Source of the DNA: Cheilinus undulatus
Taxonomy: Eukaryota > Chordata > Actinopteri > Labriformes > Labridae
Direction: 5' to 3'
Length of the DNA stretch: 64,000 bases
Assembly: GCF_018320785.1 (NCBI RefSeq)
Contig: NC_054877.1
Span: 10,995,229 to 11,059,228 of the forward strand
A program made the position numbers and the translations under genes. Positions within the stretch are counted from its first letter, which is position 1, and every line of letters starts with the position of its first letter. The notes beneath the pieces were generated by a model. It was not told the origin of the DNA. It worked only from the letters and a program-made list of their open reading frames with translations, and made no database searches. Shown one piece after another: positions 32,953 through 44,402 of this stretch.

Positions 32953-35900
32953 GTGAGAAGAGTTTGGTTTCTTCAGAAAAAAACTTTAGATAAATACTTG
33001 AAGATAGGCGTAAACTAAAACAAATATTGCTTTTAAGCTTCATGGGGTTAGTCTTCTGTTAGGTGCACAATAAATAACACAATTTACATGATCTTATTCA
33101 TCAATCTACTCATATTAAAGAAAAGCTAAGTCCCCCTCTGACTCACTTGGAAAGATTACCATAAAATTTTAATTATTTAAATTGAGAACATCCCTACCTA
33201 ATACGCCTACACCCACTCTTGAAAAAGGGTCTATGTATTAACTTTCTATTATTATGGCAGCATATTAGGGCCAACCTAGAGGAAATAATAGCCTACATAG
33301 AGATAATACAAGATAATATATTCTGAAAGTTGAAAATCCAGCCACTGTTGTCAGAAAAGTTTCTTTAAATTTCTTATTTTTGATAAATGTATAATGCAAA
33401 AACAATTACATTTTTTAGTCTCTGATGTCAGCATTTACGACTTTGAGTTTTTTTTCTTCTAAGTATAGAAATTAATAATCTCAAAAAATATATTTTTTTC
33501 CCATTAATTTTTTCTCAAAAATTAGCATCCTCTTTTTCGTTAAGATTTTCTTATGTTTTTGGGTGGCCCTAATACAGGGGTCAACATTTAATCATAAACT
33601 GTCAGCCTCATTTTTTTTTTTACCAGCCATGAATTCTTGAAAAAAACCCAAAAAACTAAGCACTAAAGATAAATGATTTTGCAATTTTAAACAAGTCAAA
33701 ATGAAAAGTTTAAAGGCTCAAAATCTGAGATAAAAAGTCAAAATAATGTTTTAAAGGGCAAATATATAAAATACAAAGTCCTAATCATGTTTTATAGAAT
33801 GAAATATGAGATAAAATTCAAATCATGGGTTTTAAAGGTCAAAATATGAGTTGAAAGTTTAAATTGTGACTCTCAAAAAGGTCGACATATGAGATTGAAA
33901 GTCAAAATTATGAATTGAAAAGGTCAAAACATGAGATAAAAAGTCAGAATCATAAGTTTAAGTCGTAATTGTGGGATGCAAAATTGAAAATCTGAAATGA
34001 AAACATGAATTGATTTCATTTTCTACATTCTTGACTTTATATCTTATTACTTTTACATGCTACTCTTTCACATTTTTCTGACTGCAAGATATTGAAATTG
34101 TCAAGTTCACATTTTTATACAAGAGGATATCTACGGACCTCATACTGGTGGGCAAGTTATGATTTAAATATTATATGGTCTTGCAGGCCAGGTATAACTA
34201 AATCATGGGCCTGATTCGGGCCCCCGGGCCTTGAGTTTGACAAACCTGCCTTAATAAATAGTTGTACATTATGTTTGTAATAATGAGTTCAGAAAATAGA
34301 TAACCTCTAGATGTTTGCTGGTTGGGAACCACTGATCTACGTTATTGTATAAAACAGTGTCTGAAAAGAAAATTGTTGGAAAAACTTAGAAAATTGATTG
34401 ACTTTAATTAAAAAGATGTATGAATATAACTTGAGTTGAATAACTGGATTTGACTGCAAAAAAATTGAGGCAATTTTCAAAGTAGGCCCATGAATCTTGT
34501 TATGACAAGTGATGAAAGTAATGATGATGATATAATCACAGATGTTGTTGCAATTTTGATTTTGCAATTATTCTGATTATGAACAGTGCTATTTAAGTTA
34601 TGAATCACATTCAATCCAATCCACTTTATTTATATAGCACATTTTAAAAACATTCAAGTTTACATTCAGCCACTTCTTGGTTTTACTCTGTTTGCTTTTC
34701 CTTCTTTAAATTTGGTTTTCTGTATGTAAGATGTAAAGCACTTTCAATCAACTGTGTTGTTTGTAAAGTGCTTTTTAAATAAAGTAGATTTTGATTTTTT
34801 TATTTATGAGAATAAAACATATGGCTGGATGTTTCCATGCATACTAGACTCTCTTCAAGTCACACATTTCAACCCACTTTTGGGTCCAAAGATGCTTCCT
34901 ACAAATTTACCTTTTTAACTTCAACATGTACATACAAATACCCAGAACAAAGATGAGCCTACTTTACAGAAAAAACCCAAACATTTAGTTGTGTGAAAAT
35001 GTTTAAATCTGCATGATTGTTATGCTAAGTTTTTGTTGATTAATCCTGGATATCCTTCTCTTGCAGCCATCCTTTCCTACAGGCTCCCCTGGACTCAGCA
35101 GCTCAGCAGAGAATCTGTGAAGTACATCCACGCAGGCCTGAATCTGCTCGCCCTCACCTGTGCTGTGATTTCATTCAGAGCTGTTTTTCGTTCTCAAGGT
35201 GCCTCCAATTTCCCCGACTTGTTCAGCCTACACAGCTGGCTGGGCCTGACAGCTGTTGCCCTCTTCAGTCTGCAGGTAAATAGAATAACTTCATGATAAT
35301 CAATAAATAACTGTTTTAAATGATTTGCAGAGGAAAGACAAGAATTGCTCCTGGTTTTGCTTCTTATTTTGTCTTGTAAAATATTAATGTCAAACCAAAC
35401 ATCCTTTGGACAGCACATTTCAGTGCAATGTGCTTCACAATCAGTCAGTTCATCTTCATAGAGCGCCGATTAATGATAAATGTCATCTCCTTTACAACAA
35501 CAGTATAAGTCTACACCAAAGTATAATTTTTGGGGATTTTTCATCTTTTGTTCTAAATTTCACCTGAAGTTTCATTAGTTTTACTGTTGGTTTTGTTAGT
35601 TTACTTCTATTCTGCAAAAAGGCTTTGATTCAGTTTTTATTAGTTTTAGTTTTTCATGAATAAGGGACTTGTGTCAGGGTTGAGACCCAAAAGGGACAGT
35701 AAGTTAAAAAGCATACAATTTTTAAAAAGCATTTAAACAGGCTATACTCGTTATTTTTCATTCTATTAACAGATTTCATTCTATTAACAGACTGGACAAA
35801 TGCAGCACTCCAAGCCTGAGTGGTTAGAGTAGGGATCTTTATTGTAGCAGATGGCTGGAGAATGCTTGGCTGATGTGGATTAAGGGTGCACTCACACTAG

Positions 35901-38371
35901 GCCATCCGTACTGTGCCTGGGCCCGTTTCAGCCTAAAATCCGGTACATTTGGCCAATGTGAGTGCAATTGTTTTTCGTGCTTCGGCGCCGCATGCTTTGC
36001 GGCCCCGGCTTGGAAGGACGAGGTGGGCCTAGGCACGGCACGGATGAGAGTTGCCAGCAGGAGGGGGGGTCAAGAATCCTGGGGCACAAAGAAGGCAGTT
36101 TGGTTCAGGTAAAAAAAAGGCATGGAGCAAAAACTTGAAGCCAAAGTATTGCAAAACAGCAATTTGCAAAAAAAAACTAGTGTTAATCATGATTAACCAC
36201 AGCATTTTTTAAATAATTTAAGTATATTTTCATGTTTTTATATTTATTAAAGGTTTTTATTGTCAAGTGTTTTATTTTTATTCTTTTAATTCTATGTACA
36301 GCACATTGAAAGTGCTGATGTGAGTCCTTATCGATACCACTATTAATACTTTCTATAGTTTGGTGGAAAGACAAAATAAGGGTAAGTATTTAAACTACAA
36401 GTTGTCTTAGCTGAGTAGTACTTGAGTTAAAAAGGCTATGATTCAGTCTGTCACATCTATTGTATATCCCTTAGATATAAACACATATTCATAACTATTT
36501 ATTGAAGTTTCTCATCAAAAACTAAATTTTCACATTTTTATTTGACATTTAAACACATAACATAAAGAATATAGTCGTCTAATTTACTGAGGTTACCTGA
36601 ACGCATCATATTTTCCATCTTCAGCTCCTAAAGTTCGCTAATTAACTTCAATTTTGCCAGTTCCACCACAGATTTCTACAGTGGGTTAATATTGTTAACA
36701 AACAGGACTTGCTCAAGTTTAGGAGCACTGTCAGCATTGATCTGAGCAGCTGAAGAGGAAAACTGTCCTGAAGCAGCTGAAGAGAGTGGTATGACCATGG
36801 CTTGATCCCGTGATGTTGTTAGCATCTTTGCTAACATTAGCAAAGATGTGCTTTACCTGAAGGTGGAACTTGCAACTCGTGCTTCGGTGTAAACACAGTT
36901 CATCACTGCAGCATGTACCCACAATTTGGTTTTTATCTTAACTAACATTCTCCAGCTTTTTGAAAATAAAATTGCCATTAAGCATACCTGGGTCTTTCTC
37001 CTCACTCATCACTGCTGGCTGTGTCTGACCCTCTCACCTCTTCACCCTCAGGCACATAAACATCCGTGCTGGAGGACTACAGGAGCAGTTGTGGTCAAAC
37101 TTAGTCATATGATTAAATTGCATTATTATTTTTTTTTAACATGTTAAGGTTTCAAGATTAATCCCAAGCATTTAGTGTTAATGTTAGCAGCCCTAAAAAA
37201 CACAAAAAAGGCCTTAGGTGTGTACCACTGTGACTGATATATGAGCTGGTAATGAGTGGCTGTTGAATTACAGTGGAGCTTGATAAGCTGATGGGGAGCA
37301 GCTGAGCAGGTTTGAGCAGGTGAAAGAAATCAAAAAATAGGAGAGAAGAGAATATTGTTAACAATAGCTTTAACCCCTTCAAGGGATGTTAGAAGTCCTC
37401 AGCCTCTGGTTGTATTCTTGAAGTCACTGGCTGAAAAGTTAGGGAACCCCTGGTCTAGACTGTTTTCATTGCTCTACCATTTAGGAAAACACATTATTTC
37501 ATCAGGGATGCACAATTGTATTACAACAGCCGAAGTATCTGCTTCTTTTTCCTCCACCTGTTCATAACACATGCACACCACACTCCCTCTCTCTCACTCA
37601 TCCACCACTGAACTCTTTCATTGTGTGCTCGTGGAGTAAAGCAGGTGGGCAGTGCCACTTTTAACAGCTTTTCTCCCTCATTATGTTGAAAACATACATT
37701 AAAAGAAAACAGGGATATAATGTCAAGCAAATATACTAACTGGTGTTCTCTCTTCATAAGACTTCTTAACTTAGGAAATAGGACCAACAAAGCTGGCAAG
37801 TATATGTTACTTGGTGAGGAAGATCTGCTCTTGTTGAATTTTGCCTTAAACTATTACAAGAAAAACTCAAAAATCAGGCATAAAGCAGAAATTTGCAGAC
37901 TAAATATTTTTGTTTTTCTCTTCATTGAACAGATGGTTCTTTCAGCCTGCATCTTTTTGTTGCCGATCACCCCAGACTCCTTGAAGGAAGCATTCATGCC
38001 CCTCCACACGTTCCTCGGACGTTTTCTCTTTGGTAGCGCCATCTCGGTGTCACTCATTGGCATTACAGAGAGACTCATTTTTGGCCTGTAAGCATCACTA
38101 TAAAAATCTGCTTTAAATTAAACATGTTTTAAAAAGTGAGAGTGATACCTAACAGTTTTTGTAACCGGTGTTTGTTATCATTTTATCCTCCTTATTCAGG
38201 AAAGAGCCAAATTACATGGATTCTCCTCCTGAGGCGATTTTTGCCAATGTTATGGGAATGCTCCTGGTGGCCTATGGTGTTGCAGTCCTCTGGATTTCCA
38301 TTCACAGATCATGGAAACGTCCTGGTGATCCAGTGTGGCGTACCAGTGGGCTTGAGGACAAGATAAAATGA
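32765..38371 (+). CDS. cybrd1: cytochrome b561 family ferric reductase (cybrd1/Dcytb-like), frameshift in exon 1
   Basis: Four exons (32765-32952, 35067-35275, 37933-38087, 38200-38371) with GT-AG introns. They total 724 nt, one base more than a 240-residue frame plus stop. Cytochrome b561 proteins are six-helix membrane reductases that move electrons from ascorbate across a membrane; Dcytb reduces iron at the gut surface. [13 protein letters not shown] and YRLPWT are closest to vertebrate CYBRD1. The four haem-ligand histidines are visible in NWHPV, YIHAGLN, SLHSWLG and PLHTFLGR, one pair per haem. The C-terminal tail is much shorter than the 286-residue human protein. The ATG frame and the b561 frame differ by one base near 32822-32834, so this is either a sequence error or a disabled gene. 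CYB561A3 is a less likely assignment. Confidence 0.85.
33575..34248. mobile_element. non-autonomous hAT element with GTCAAAAT periodic interior
   Basis: The ends CAGGGGTCAACATT and, in reverse complement, CAGGTTTGTCAAACTC are hAT-like inverted repeats. The flanks CCCTAATA (33567-33574) and CCTTAATA (34249-34256) are an 8-bp target duplication with one mismatch. The interior, about 33690-33990, is a degenerate tandem of AAAGTCAAAATNATGAG-like words every 20-30 bp. Confidence 0.8.
34615..34800 (+). mobile_element. LINE/SINE 3'-tail fragments
   Basis: CCACTTTATTTATATAGCAC, and then GTAAAGTGCTTTTTAAATAAAGTAG, resemble the 3' ends of fish L2-type LINEs and the SINEs that share them. No coding sequence. 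Confidence 0.45.
35067..35275 (+). CDS. cybrd1: cybrd1-like exon 2
   Basis: Begins after TTGCAG and completes a GCC codon with the last base of exon 1, giving [13 protein letters not shown] across the junction. It carries YIHAGLN and FSLHSWLGL, each with a haem-ligand histidine. It ends at CTGCAG before GTAAAT, phase 0. Confidence 0.93.
35276..37932 (+). other. intron 2
   Basis: GTAAAT to TTGAACAG. It contains TTAGTTTTAGTTT-rich sequence near 35570-35660, a CACTCACACT-bounded MITE around 35880-36115, and a palindrome CATCTTTGCTAACATTAGCAAAGATG at about 36823-36848 given here by its arms CATCTTTGCTAA / TTAGCAAAGATG. No supported exon of another gene. Confidence 0.75.
35885..36115. mobile_element. 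probable MITE in intron 2
   Basis: GGGTGCACTCACACTAGGCC and nearby GGCCAATGTGAGTGCAATTG are inverted relatives of the CACTCACA ends seen in fish non-autonomous elements. The right end is not clear. Confidence 0.35.
37933..38087 (+). CDS. cybrd1: cybrd1-like exon 3
   Basis: Follows TTGAACAG and reads [29 protein letters not shown] (fourth haem-ligand histidine) and [10 protein letters not shown]. It ends with two bases of a leucine codon before GTAAGC, phase 2. Confidence 0.92.
38200..38371 (+). CDS. cybrd1: cybrd1-like exon 4
   Basis: Follows CTTATTCAG and restores the leucine codon. It encodes [19 protein letters not shown], the last membrane helix ([13 protein letters not shown]) and a short tail [10 protein letters not shown] to a TGA at 38369-38371. 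The SWKRP motif after the last helix is typical of the family. Confidence 0.93.
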
Positions 38372-38594
38372 GATAGATGAAACTGACGCTGAGTGGGTGT
38401 GAGAAGGGGTGGTGGCAAACTAGAGGATTAGGCCATCTGATAATAGATAAAGGATAGCCTATGGAGCAGATGTTTAGAATTAATGTGCTCATGCTCTAAA
38501 CTGGTCAGATAATATATAGAAATCTGACTCGCTATAATTTGTTTGAACCTATATATTTCATGATTTCTGCATATGCACTTGTTTTCTTGCATTA

Positions 38595-38625
38595 AGTAGT
38601 AGTAGTAGTAGTAGTATCAGTAGTA
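38595..38625. repeat. (AGT)n microsatellite
   Basis: About ten AGT units with one interruption, inside the likely 3' untranslated region of the cybrd1-like gene. Confidence 0.9.
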
Positions 38626-38683
38626 AAACACATACACAATCAATGCTTTTTTAAGATGTAAACATGGTGCTGGTAAAATCTTT

Positions 38684-38689
38684 AATAAA
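38684..38689 (+). promoter_or_regulatory. possible polyadenylation signal
   Basis: AATAAA about 310 bp after the cybrd1-like stop codon, the first canonical one that I noticed downstream. It could end the gene's 3' untranslated region. Confidence 0.4.
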
Positions 38690-38718
38690 AACTGTTTTTA
38701 TTTGGGTACAGGTGGCCT

Positions 38719-38880
38719 ACTACTACTGGTTTAAGGTGCGCTTCATGTACGTGGTTGGCCCGGGTTCAAATCAGGCCTGTGGCACTCTCCCCAGCTCTCT
38801 CATCCCTAATTCCAATTCTGTCCACTGTCCTCTGTTATCAATAAAGGCGTTAAAAGCCCCAAAATAAATCTAAAAAAAAA
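38719..38880 (+). mobile_element. tRNA-derived SINE
   Basis: The B-box sequence GGGTTCAAATC lies in GGCCCGGGTTCAAATCAGGC, followed by CTGTGGCACTCTCCCCAG, CTCTCTCATCCC and the tail ATCAATAAAGGCGTTAAAAG ending in A-rich sequence. This is the same family as 24686-24845, with the better-preserved 3' half here. Confidence 0.7.
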
Positions 38881-40262
38881 CTGTCTTTATTCTAGTCAAT
38901 AATCGTCTAATTTTTAGGGGTGCATAATTAAAGGTCTGTTTAGAAGCTTACTGCAATAAACAATAAAAATCTGACATTCTGACCTCTTTATTTATGTGTA
39001 AATATTTCAGTTTCCTAATATTCTACCTGCAGTTGATGATATCAGTAAGACAATAAGCAGCATCCTTGCTGTCTTTAGCTCTGAGTTCACATTTTTTCTA
39101 TAAATGAGGTACCAAACTCAATATTAATATGTCGTTCATGTAAAAGTGCACATAAACATCGTAAAGAAAAAAATTAAAAGCTTCAACACAAGGGGAAATT
39201 GCAAATACAGTGCCTATAAAAAGTATTCATATCATGGCCTGTAGACACATCGTTCCACCTCTCCTCATTCTTTAGCTTTGGCTTCCTGTTTCTGCTCTTT
39301 TCACTGTGTTTATTATCATAGTGCAAAAACCAAACACCAGCACTCGTCATTAAGTTTTACACTTTTATTTAAAAAATTAAATGAGAGCAGCAAACAAAAC
39401 GGACGCGTTTCAGCCCGCGGCTTTCATCAGCGTTTCTACAACACCCGTGGGTGTGTCACTTATAAACAATCAACACTAGGTGACAAATCAACACCAGAAC
39501 AGTCTAATAGGATTTTATCATCATAGTGCATTAAAGATCAAATAAAACACCCATGATTGGACAAGTTTCACATGATATTGAGCAATTTCAACACGTGACC
39601 CGTGTGTGTGAGGCTCGCTGATGATGACACGTATCGCAATGATCATGAGAAAATAGGAGTGTGGAAGAGCATCGGTGGAAAATGACTAAGGAAAACTGTT
39701 AAAACGAAGGCATGAGAATCTTTGGTTTGAACACAAGATAGCACACCTCAATGAATGAGCTTTAGGCTACGTTCACACTGCAGTCAAAAGTGACCTGAAT
39801 CTGATTTTTTTGCTCACATGTGACTCATATCTGATTTTTTTCTGACTGCGTGAACAGCATGTCACATGGAATCTGACCTTTTGAAATCAGAGATTGACTG
39901 CAGTGTGAACAGGCACCACTGGCAGACTTCCTCTGCTCACACTTCCACACATTCCTCTGTCTCGCACACCCAACGATAATAATACACGGATTAAAAGGAA
40001 ATAAAAGTTATTTATAAGACTTGGCGCTGAAGAGCCACAGGTGACTGGAGAACCATGAGTTGGGTATCTCTGCTCTATACATTAAACAGAAAGTAACGTA
40101 ATGGTGTGGTGTAGTCCTTCATCCATTTCGCCACTGTTTTAACTGTAATTATTGTTAGGGTTGCTCCAGCCCCCCAAAGAGGGCCAAACGGCATCCATGA
40201 ACACAACGCTGTGTCCATATCTGCCAAACCGATGTTATGTCAGATCTTAACGCAAGCTGGTG
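38881..40262. other. repeat-rich intergenic DNA
   Basis: No gene seen. A solitary Tc1-like end (CAGTGCCTATAAAAAGTATT, 39208-39227) matches the terminal repeat at 8301. ACGCGTTTCAGCCC...CTTTCATCAG near 39403-39431 resembles a repeat end that I cannot name. A short MITE is listed separately. Confidence 0.5.
39768..39915. mobile_element. short TIR element (MITE)
   Basis: CTACGTTCACACTGCAGTCA at the left and GACTGCAGTGTGAACAGGCA at the right are inverted repeats about 120 bp apart, around TCTGATTTTTT repeats. A typical short non-autonomous fish DNA element. Confidence 0.65.
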
Positions 40263-40976
40263 TAGGGGAGATTGGGGACATGTTATTAAACATGTTTTAA
40301 GCAAACAAAATTCAAATTGTTTTAAAACTCTATATGACAACAAATGAATTGACTTTTCTCCTGTTTTCACAGGAACATTTATGTGGCTAGTTTGTCCCAT
40401 AGCACAACAGATACAACAATAATTGCTTATTTTTGCTCAACAATTTATTTGGAGAATTATTTTGTTTTTTTATTAGGATTAGTTTCTCATTGTCTTATAA
40501 TATGATTGCCTGTTCTGTTCATCATGAGCAATGAAATATATTAAATGTGTCTATTTTGAACTAAAAATCTTAAAAAATACTGCTGTGTGGTCTGTTTTGA
40601 TATGACTAAATCAGCATGGGGGCGATTGCAACCGTCCCCATGGTATCAGTCATGACAAAACATCATGTGCTAGCTAGCCACGCTGACATTGACACATGCT
40701 AATGTCACTGAATAGTCAACAAAACAATGACAAAGAAACTAGGTAAGTTTGGATTAATTCATATGAAAAAAAGCTACTTTCATACCCCCCAAACAACTTT
40801 GTCTTGATACAAGCAGGACTAGATGCTCAATATGGCCTCTCTCTTCTTGGTGGGCAGAGGGTCTGACTGAGCATGTGCAGTATGAGTGTCATCACTCTAG
40901 CATGTTTCTGATTGGAGAAATAAGGCTTGTTGCAGCAGTGGTTGTAGCTTGTTGTAGCTGTCCCCAGTCTCCCCTA
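40263..40976. mobile_element. 714-bp TIR element, TAGGGGAGA ends
   Basis: TAGGGGAGATTGGGGACA at the left and its reverse complement with one mismatch (TAGGGGAGACTGGGGACA) at the right. No transposase frame. I found no clear target duplication. Confidence 0.75.
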
Positions 40977-40999
40977 ATTATGGAGCTATTATTGTTGCA

Positions 41000-41215
41000 A
41001 AAGTATTTACAAATGCATACAAAGATCTGTGCACAAATCTGCAAATGCGTAGGCAGATTTGAAAATACATGCACAAATACACAAATGCATGCACAAATAC
41101 ACAAATGAGTGCACAATACACAAATGTGTGTACAGATCTGTAAATGCATGCAAAAATTTGCAAGTTCGTACAGAGATCCACAAATGTGTGCGCTAATCTG
41201 CAAATATGTAGACCA
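41000..41215. repeat. degenerate CACAAAT/GCAAAT minisatellite
   Basis: About ten diverged copies of a roughly 18-22 bp word such as TGCACAAATCTGCAAATGCG. Several overlapping open frames rich in Cys and His arise only from this repetition. A related word recurs at 41370-41400. Confidence 0.7.
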
Positions 41216-41625
41216 AATTGTAATTGTGGACTTAGTTAATTTTGGCTCAGAAAACTCACTCTTTTTTACTTCAAGTTGTCAAAATCTTCACAAGCCATCA
41301 GTTACAACTGAAATCTGCCTCTCAATTGGCTGTCATACGTGATTTTTGCAACACTTACACCATGCACGATCCACAAATGTGTACTCAGGTCCATAAGCGT
41401 AAGAACTGGGTGTGTTTCCCTCAGCGCAGGCTCACAGGTCCCCCTCATCGCATAGGCATCACACAGAAGGCATCAGTTAAGCCTTATAAGGCTCTATATA
41501 ACATCAACATGAAAGGAGAAATGCTCTTGTATTTTACTTTTACTATTCATGCTTCATTTATTTTCTGTTCTGCTTATCCTGCTGGGGGTCGCTGGAGCCA
41601 CACTCTGGACCAGAGTTAATTTTGG

Positions 41626-41800
41626 CAGCTATTTTTAATTTTAGTTTTAGTTTTAGTCTTTAAATAAAATGCATTTTAGTTTTAGTCACATTTTTGTAAT
41701 TTCTATCCTTTTTAGTCTAGTTTTAGTTGACGAAACCTCAAAACATTTTAGTCTAGTTTTCGTCCATAAAAAGTCCTCACATTTAAGTCTTTACTTTTAG
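41626..41800. repeat. TTAGTTTTAGT-rich repeat
   Basis: Tandem and dispersed copies of TTTTAGTTTTAGTC with a GTTGACGAAAC core, a familiar fish repeat word. Related sequence is seen at 35570-35660. Confidence 0.55.
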
Positions 41801-42295
41801 TCCACCTAATGCCTTCAGTTTTGATTTGCGAACAATGCTTTTGTGGCCTGAAACAGCAAAGCAGGCAGCTGACTCTAAATAGCTGTTACATGAGAATTGC
41901 AACTCCAGTGCACTAGAAAATATCAGCCTCTACCTCTCTTTCTACCAAATCTTTTGCCAGCAAAGTTCAGTTGCCTCTACCAAAAATTGTGATGAACCAA
42001 AGTGCATCCATTGTGAGAAATCATCTTTTGATATCCTCCCCTGCGATATTCAGAAGAAAACTTCCATCTTAGCCTCCAAATTTAAGTCTGCCAGCAAAAA
42101 CTTGAAGCCATCCTGCCTGGGATTCATGGCTCATAGATGCAGCTCATGCCTTCACTCCAACATATGCTATTCAAACAAAGCAACTGTTTCCAGCTACATC
42201 CTCCGGCACATATTTGGCAAATGCCTTTACTTTAGCTTTACAAAACAAAATGAGCTTCTGATCCAGACAAATCACCTTAAACTATCACAGCAGTC
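41801..42295. other. degenerate pyrimidine-rich DNA
   Basis: No gene. Recurrent words such as CTCTGCC, TGCCTTCA and CCAGCAAA link it to 44440-45530, so the LINE between them probably inserted into one pre-existing repeat region. Confidence 0.35.
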
Positions 42296-42420
42296 TCAGA
42301 AAAAAACTCAAGGTGGCTTTGGACCCTTGGCTTGTTGCTGCTGGGATGCAAGCTGAGATTTGATCCCCACAGGGGGGTTGAGATCCCCAAGTGGACAGAC
42401 CTATGTTGTACAACCCACGC
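42296..42420 (+). repeat. direct repeat upstream of the LINE (LINE 3'-end type sequence)
   Basis: AAGGTGGCTTTGGA, and then GCTTGTTGCTGCTGGGATGC, recur at 44329-44385 directly after the LINE coding remnant. It is either the 3' end of a second, upstream LINE copy or a long flanking duplication. Confidence 0.6.
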
Positions 42421-42439
42421 ATATGATCAGACAACAAGT

Positions 42440-44340
42440 GAAGCACAATGTATCCGCATGGCCAAAAAATTCATCAAGTTCGGATGAAATGTCTGGAGAA
42501 GGTCAGCCAAACACAGCACACAGAATCATGTCCTGATGAGACGCAGGAGGATCACGGCCAGGACTCACCCCACAGCACCTGGTCCCTCCCAGCGCCTACT
42601 GGCCCCGACCCAGGCAGAGCTATTGAGCAACAGATCAAATGGCCCCTACCTATTAACAGGAGTCAGTGGCATAAGTTCAGGGAAGATGTCTGCATGACTC
42701 TGCAAAAGACAGCCGTGGTGATGCAGAGCAACGGCCGTGGGCACTGACTGCCATTATTGTCAGCTATGCAGCAGAGACATTTGGCCACCCCCTTCAGCTT
42801 TTCCAAGAAGCTGCTTGGTGACAAACTGAACTGCCACCTCGAGTGTTCACGGGAAGAAATCAACACCTTCTTGCACAACACCCTCAGAAATCCAGTCAGA
42901 GACCAGGACCTCGGCCCCAACCAGGCCCTGATAAACCCAGACCCTCCATCATCTGAGTTCAACCTGAGTGAGCCAAGCTGGAAAGAGATCCAAGAAGTCA
43001 GCAAAGCGGTTAGATCAGCCTCTGCCCCAAGACCAAGCGGAGTTCCACACAGCATGTATAAGCGCTGCCCAATACTACTCCACCACCTATGGAGGATCCT
43101 TAAGGTGTTTTGGAGGAAAGGAAGAGTTGCTGACCAGTGTCGCTGTGCTGTGGCCCTGTGGCTGTGGAAAAGATAAGCAGCTTCTTGCGAAGGTGGATTG
43201 GTCCGCCTACAAGCCTGAACAGCACCGTGCTGTATGGCGCATCCAACGTCCTACAGCTTCTCTTCAGAGGCCTCACTGAAGATTTCATGGTGACATGAAC
43301 AAGAGAGGCCATGCATTACAGTGACTCCCAGGACCCAAAAATAGCAGCAGCTGGTATTGAGGTCTGCACCGGCAGGAAGTGGAGTGCCACTAGAGAACTA
43401 CAGGTGGAAGTATCACGCTTGTAGCAGACGTCCCTAGATGGAAACGTAGCAACAGGACGAGCAGGCCTGGGCTTTTTTCCGAGTTGCCACATCAGCAAAA
43501 CTACAGGGAAGGAGAGGCAGCGCCTCCTTCTGGGAGAGGTTCGCTCAGGAGTGGAGGAAGCCTGGGCCAGCAGGGCAGTTGGACTGGGGCAACAAGGAGC
43601 CTGGACAAGGTGGGAGAGTGTGGTACAGCGAAAGATCTCCTGGTCAGATTTTTGGCGGTCTGACTTCCATCATGTCAGGTTCCTTGCCAAGCCCGTCCAC
43701 TCTCCACACATGGGGCAAAGCTGAGTCACCTTCCTGCCCTCAGTGTGGTGGGAGAGGATCCCTGCAACACCTTCTCAGTAGTTGTCCAAAAGCTCTGGCT
43801 GATTGTCGCTATCGCTACTGGCACCATGACCAGGTGCTTAAGGCAGTTGCGGAAGTGCTCAGCACAGCCATCAAGGACAGCAAATTCAGCGAGAGTTCCA
43901 TCAGCTTCCTCAAACCTGGTGAGAACCAGGTGAAAACATCTTTGCTCTCCACAACATCTGTGCTCTCCACAGCCCATGATTGGCAGCTAAGAGCGGACCT
44001 CAGCAGACAGCTGAAATTCCCCAAACACATCACCTACACAGCACTCCGTCCTGACCTGGTCATGTTCTCAGATTCCACCAAGAACATCATCATGTGTGAA
44101 CTCACCGTGCCATAGGAGGAACACATGGAGGAGGCCCATGAGAGGAAAATGAGCAAAAACCAGGAGCTGGTGGACGAGTGCAGACATCATAGGCGGTGGG
44201 CACATTGCCTCGCTATTGAAGTGGGCTGCCAAGGCTTCCTGGGACAATCCCTCTGCAAAGCCCTGACAGCACTGGGTGTGACCCGAGGGGAGCCATACGC
44301 ACCATCCCAGGGACCGCAGAAAAAGCCACAAGGTGGCTTT
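42440..44340 (+). pseudogene. decayed LINE with restriction-like endonuclease domain
   Basis: Plus-strand remnant in several frames. 42757-43176 ends with an N-terminal RT block (SASAPRPSGVPHSMYKRCP, WRKGRVADQ). The central RT including the catalytic YxDD block is missing. From 43180 a post-RT region follows with many stops. 43579-44115 shows a zinc finger C-x2-C-x7-H-x4-C (CPQCGGRGSLQHLLSSC), and then LRPDLVMFS and MCELTVP, consistent with a restriction-like endonuclease as in R2/HERO-type LINEs. A TAG at 44113 interrupts the conserved ELTVP..E segment, and related residues (EEHMEEAHERKMSK) continue after it. The element is dead. The LINE clade assignment is tentative. Confidence 0.75.
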
Positions 44341-44402
44341 GGATGAAGAGGGGAGACTCTTTGCTTGTTGCTGCTGGGATGCAAGCTGGGACTTGATCCC
44401 CC
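44325..44402 (+). repeat. direct repeat downstream of the LINE
   Basis: Second copy of the AAGGTGGCTTTGGA ... TTGTTGCTGCTGGGATGC sequence found at 42296-42420. Here it lies immediately 3' of the LINE reading frame and is therefore probably its 3' untranslated end. Confidence 0.6.

Larger units (their letters stand above)
32953..35066 (+). other. intron 1
   Basis: Starts GTGAGA and ends CTTCTCTTGCAG. It contains the hAT-type element at 33575-34248 and a LINE/SINE-type tail at 34615-34800. Confidence 0.85.

Noticed and set aside
24686..38880. tRNA-like A box (24690) and B box (38750)
   Set aside because: Neither copy has both boxes with a foldable cloverleaf. The downstream bodies and A-rich tail identify SINEs, not tRNA genes.
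40892..41203. Cys/His-rich minus-strand frames that could suggest zinc fingers
   Set aside because: The spacing follows the degenerate CACAAAT minisatellite, and no finger pattern is met.
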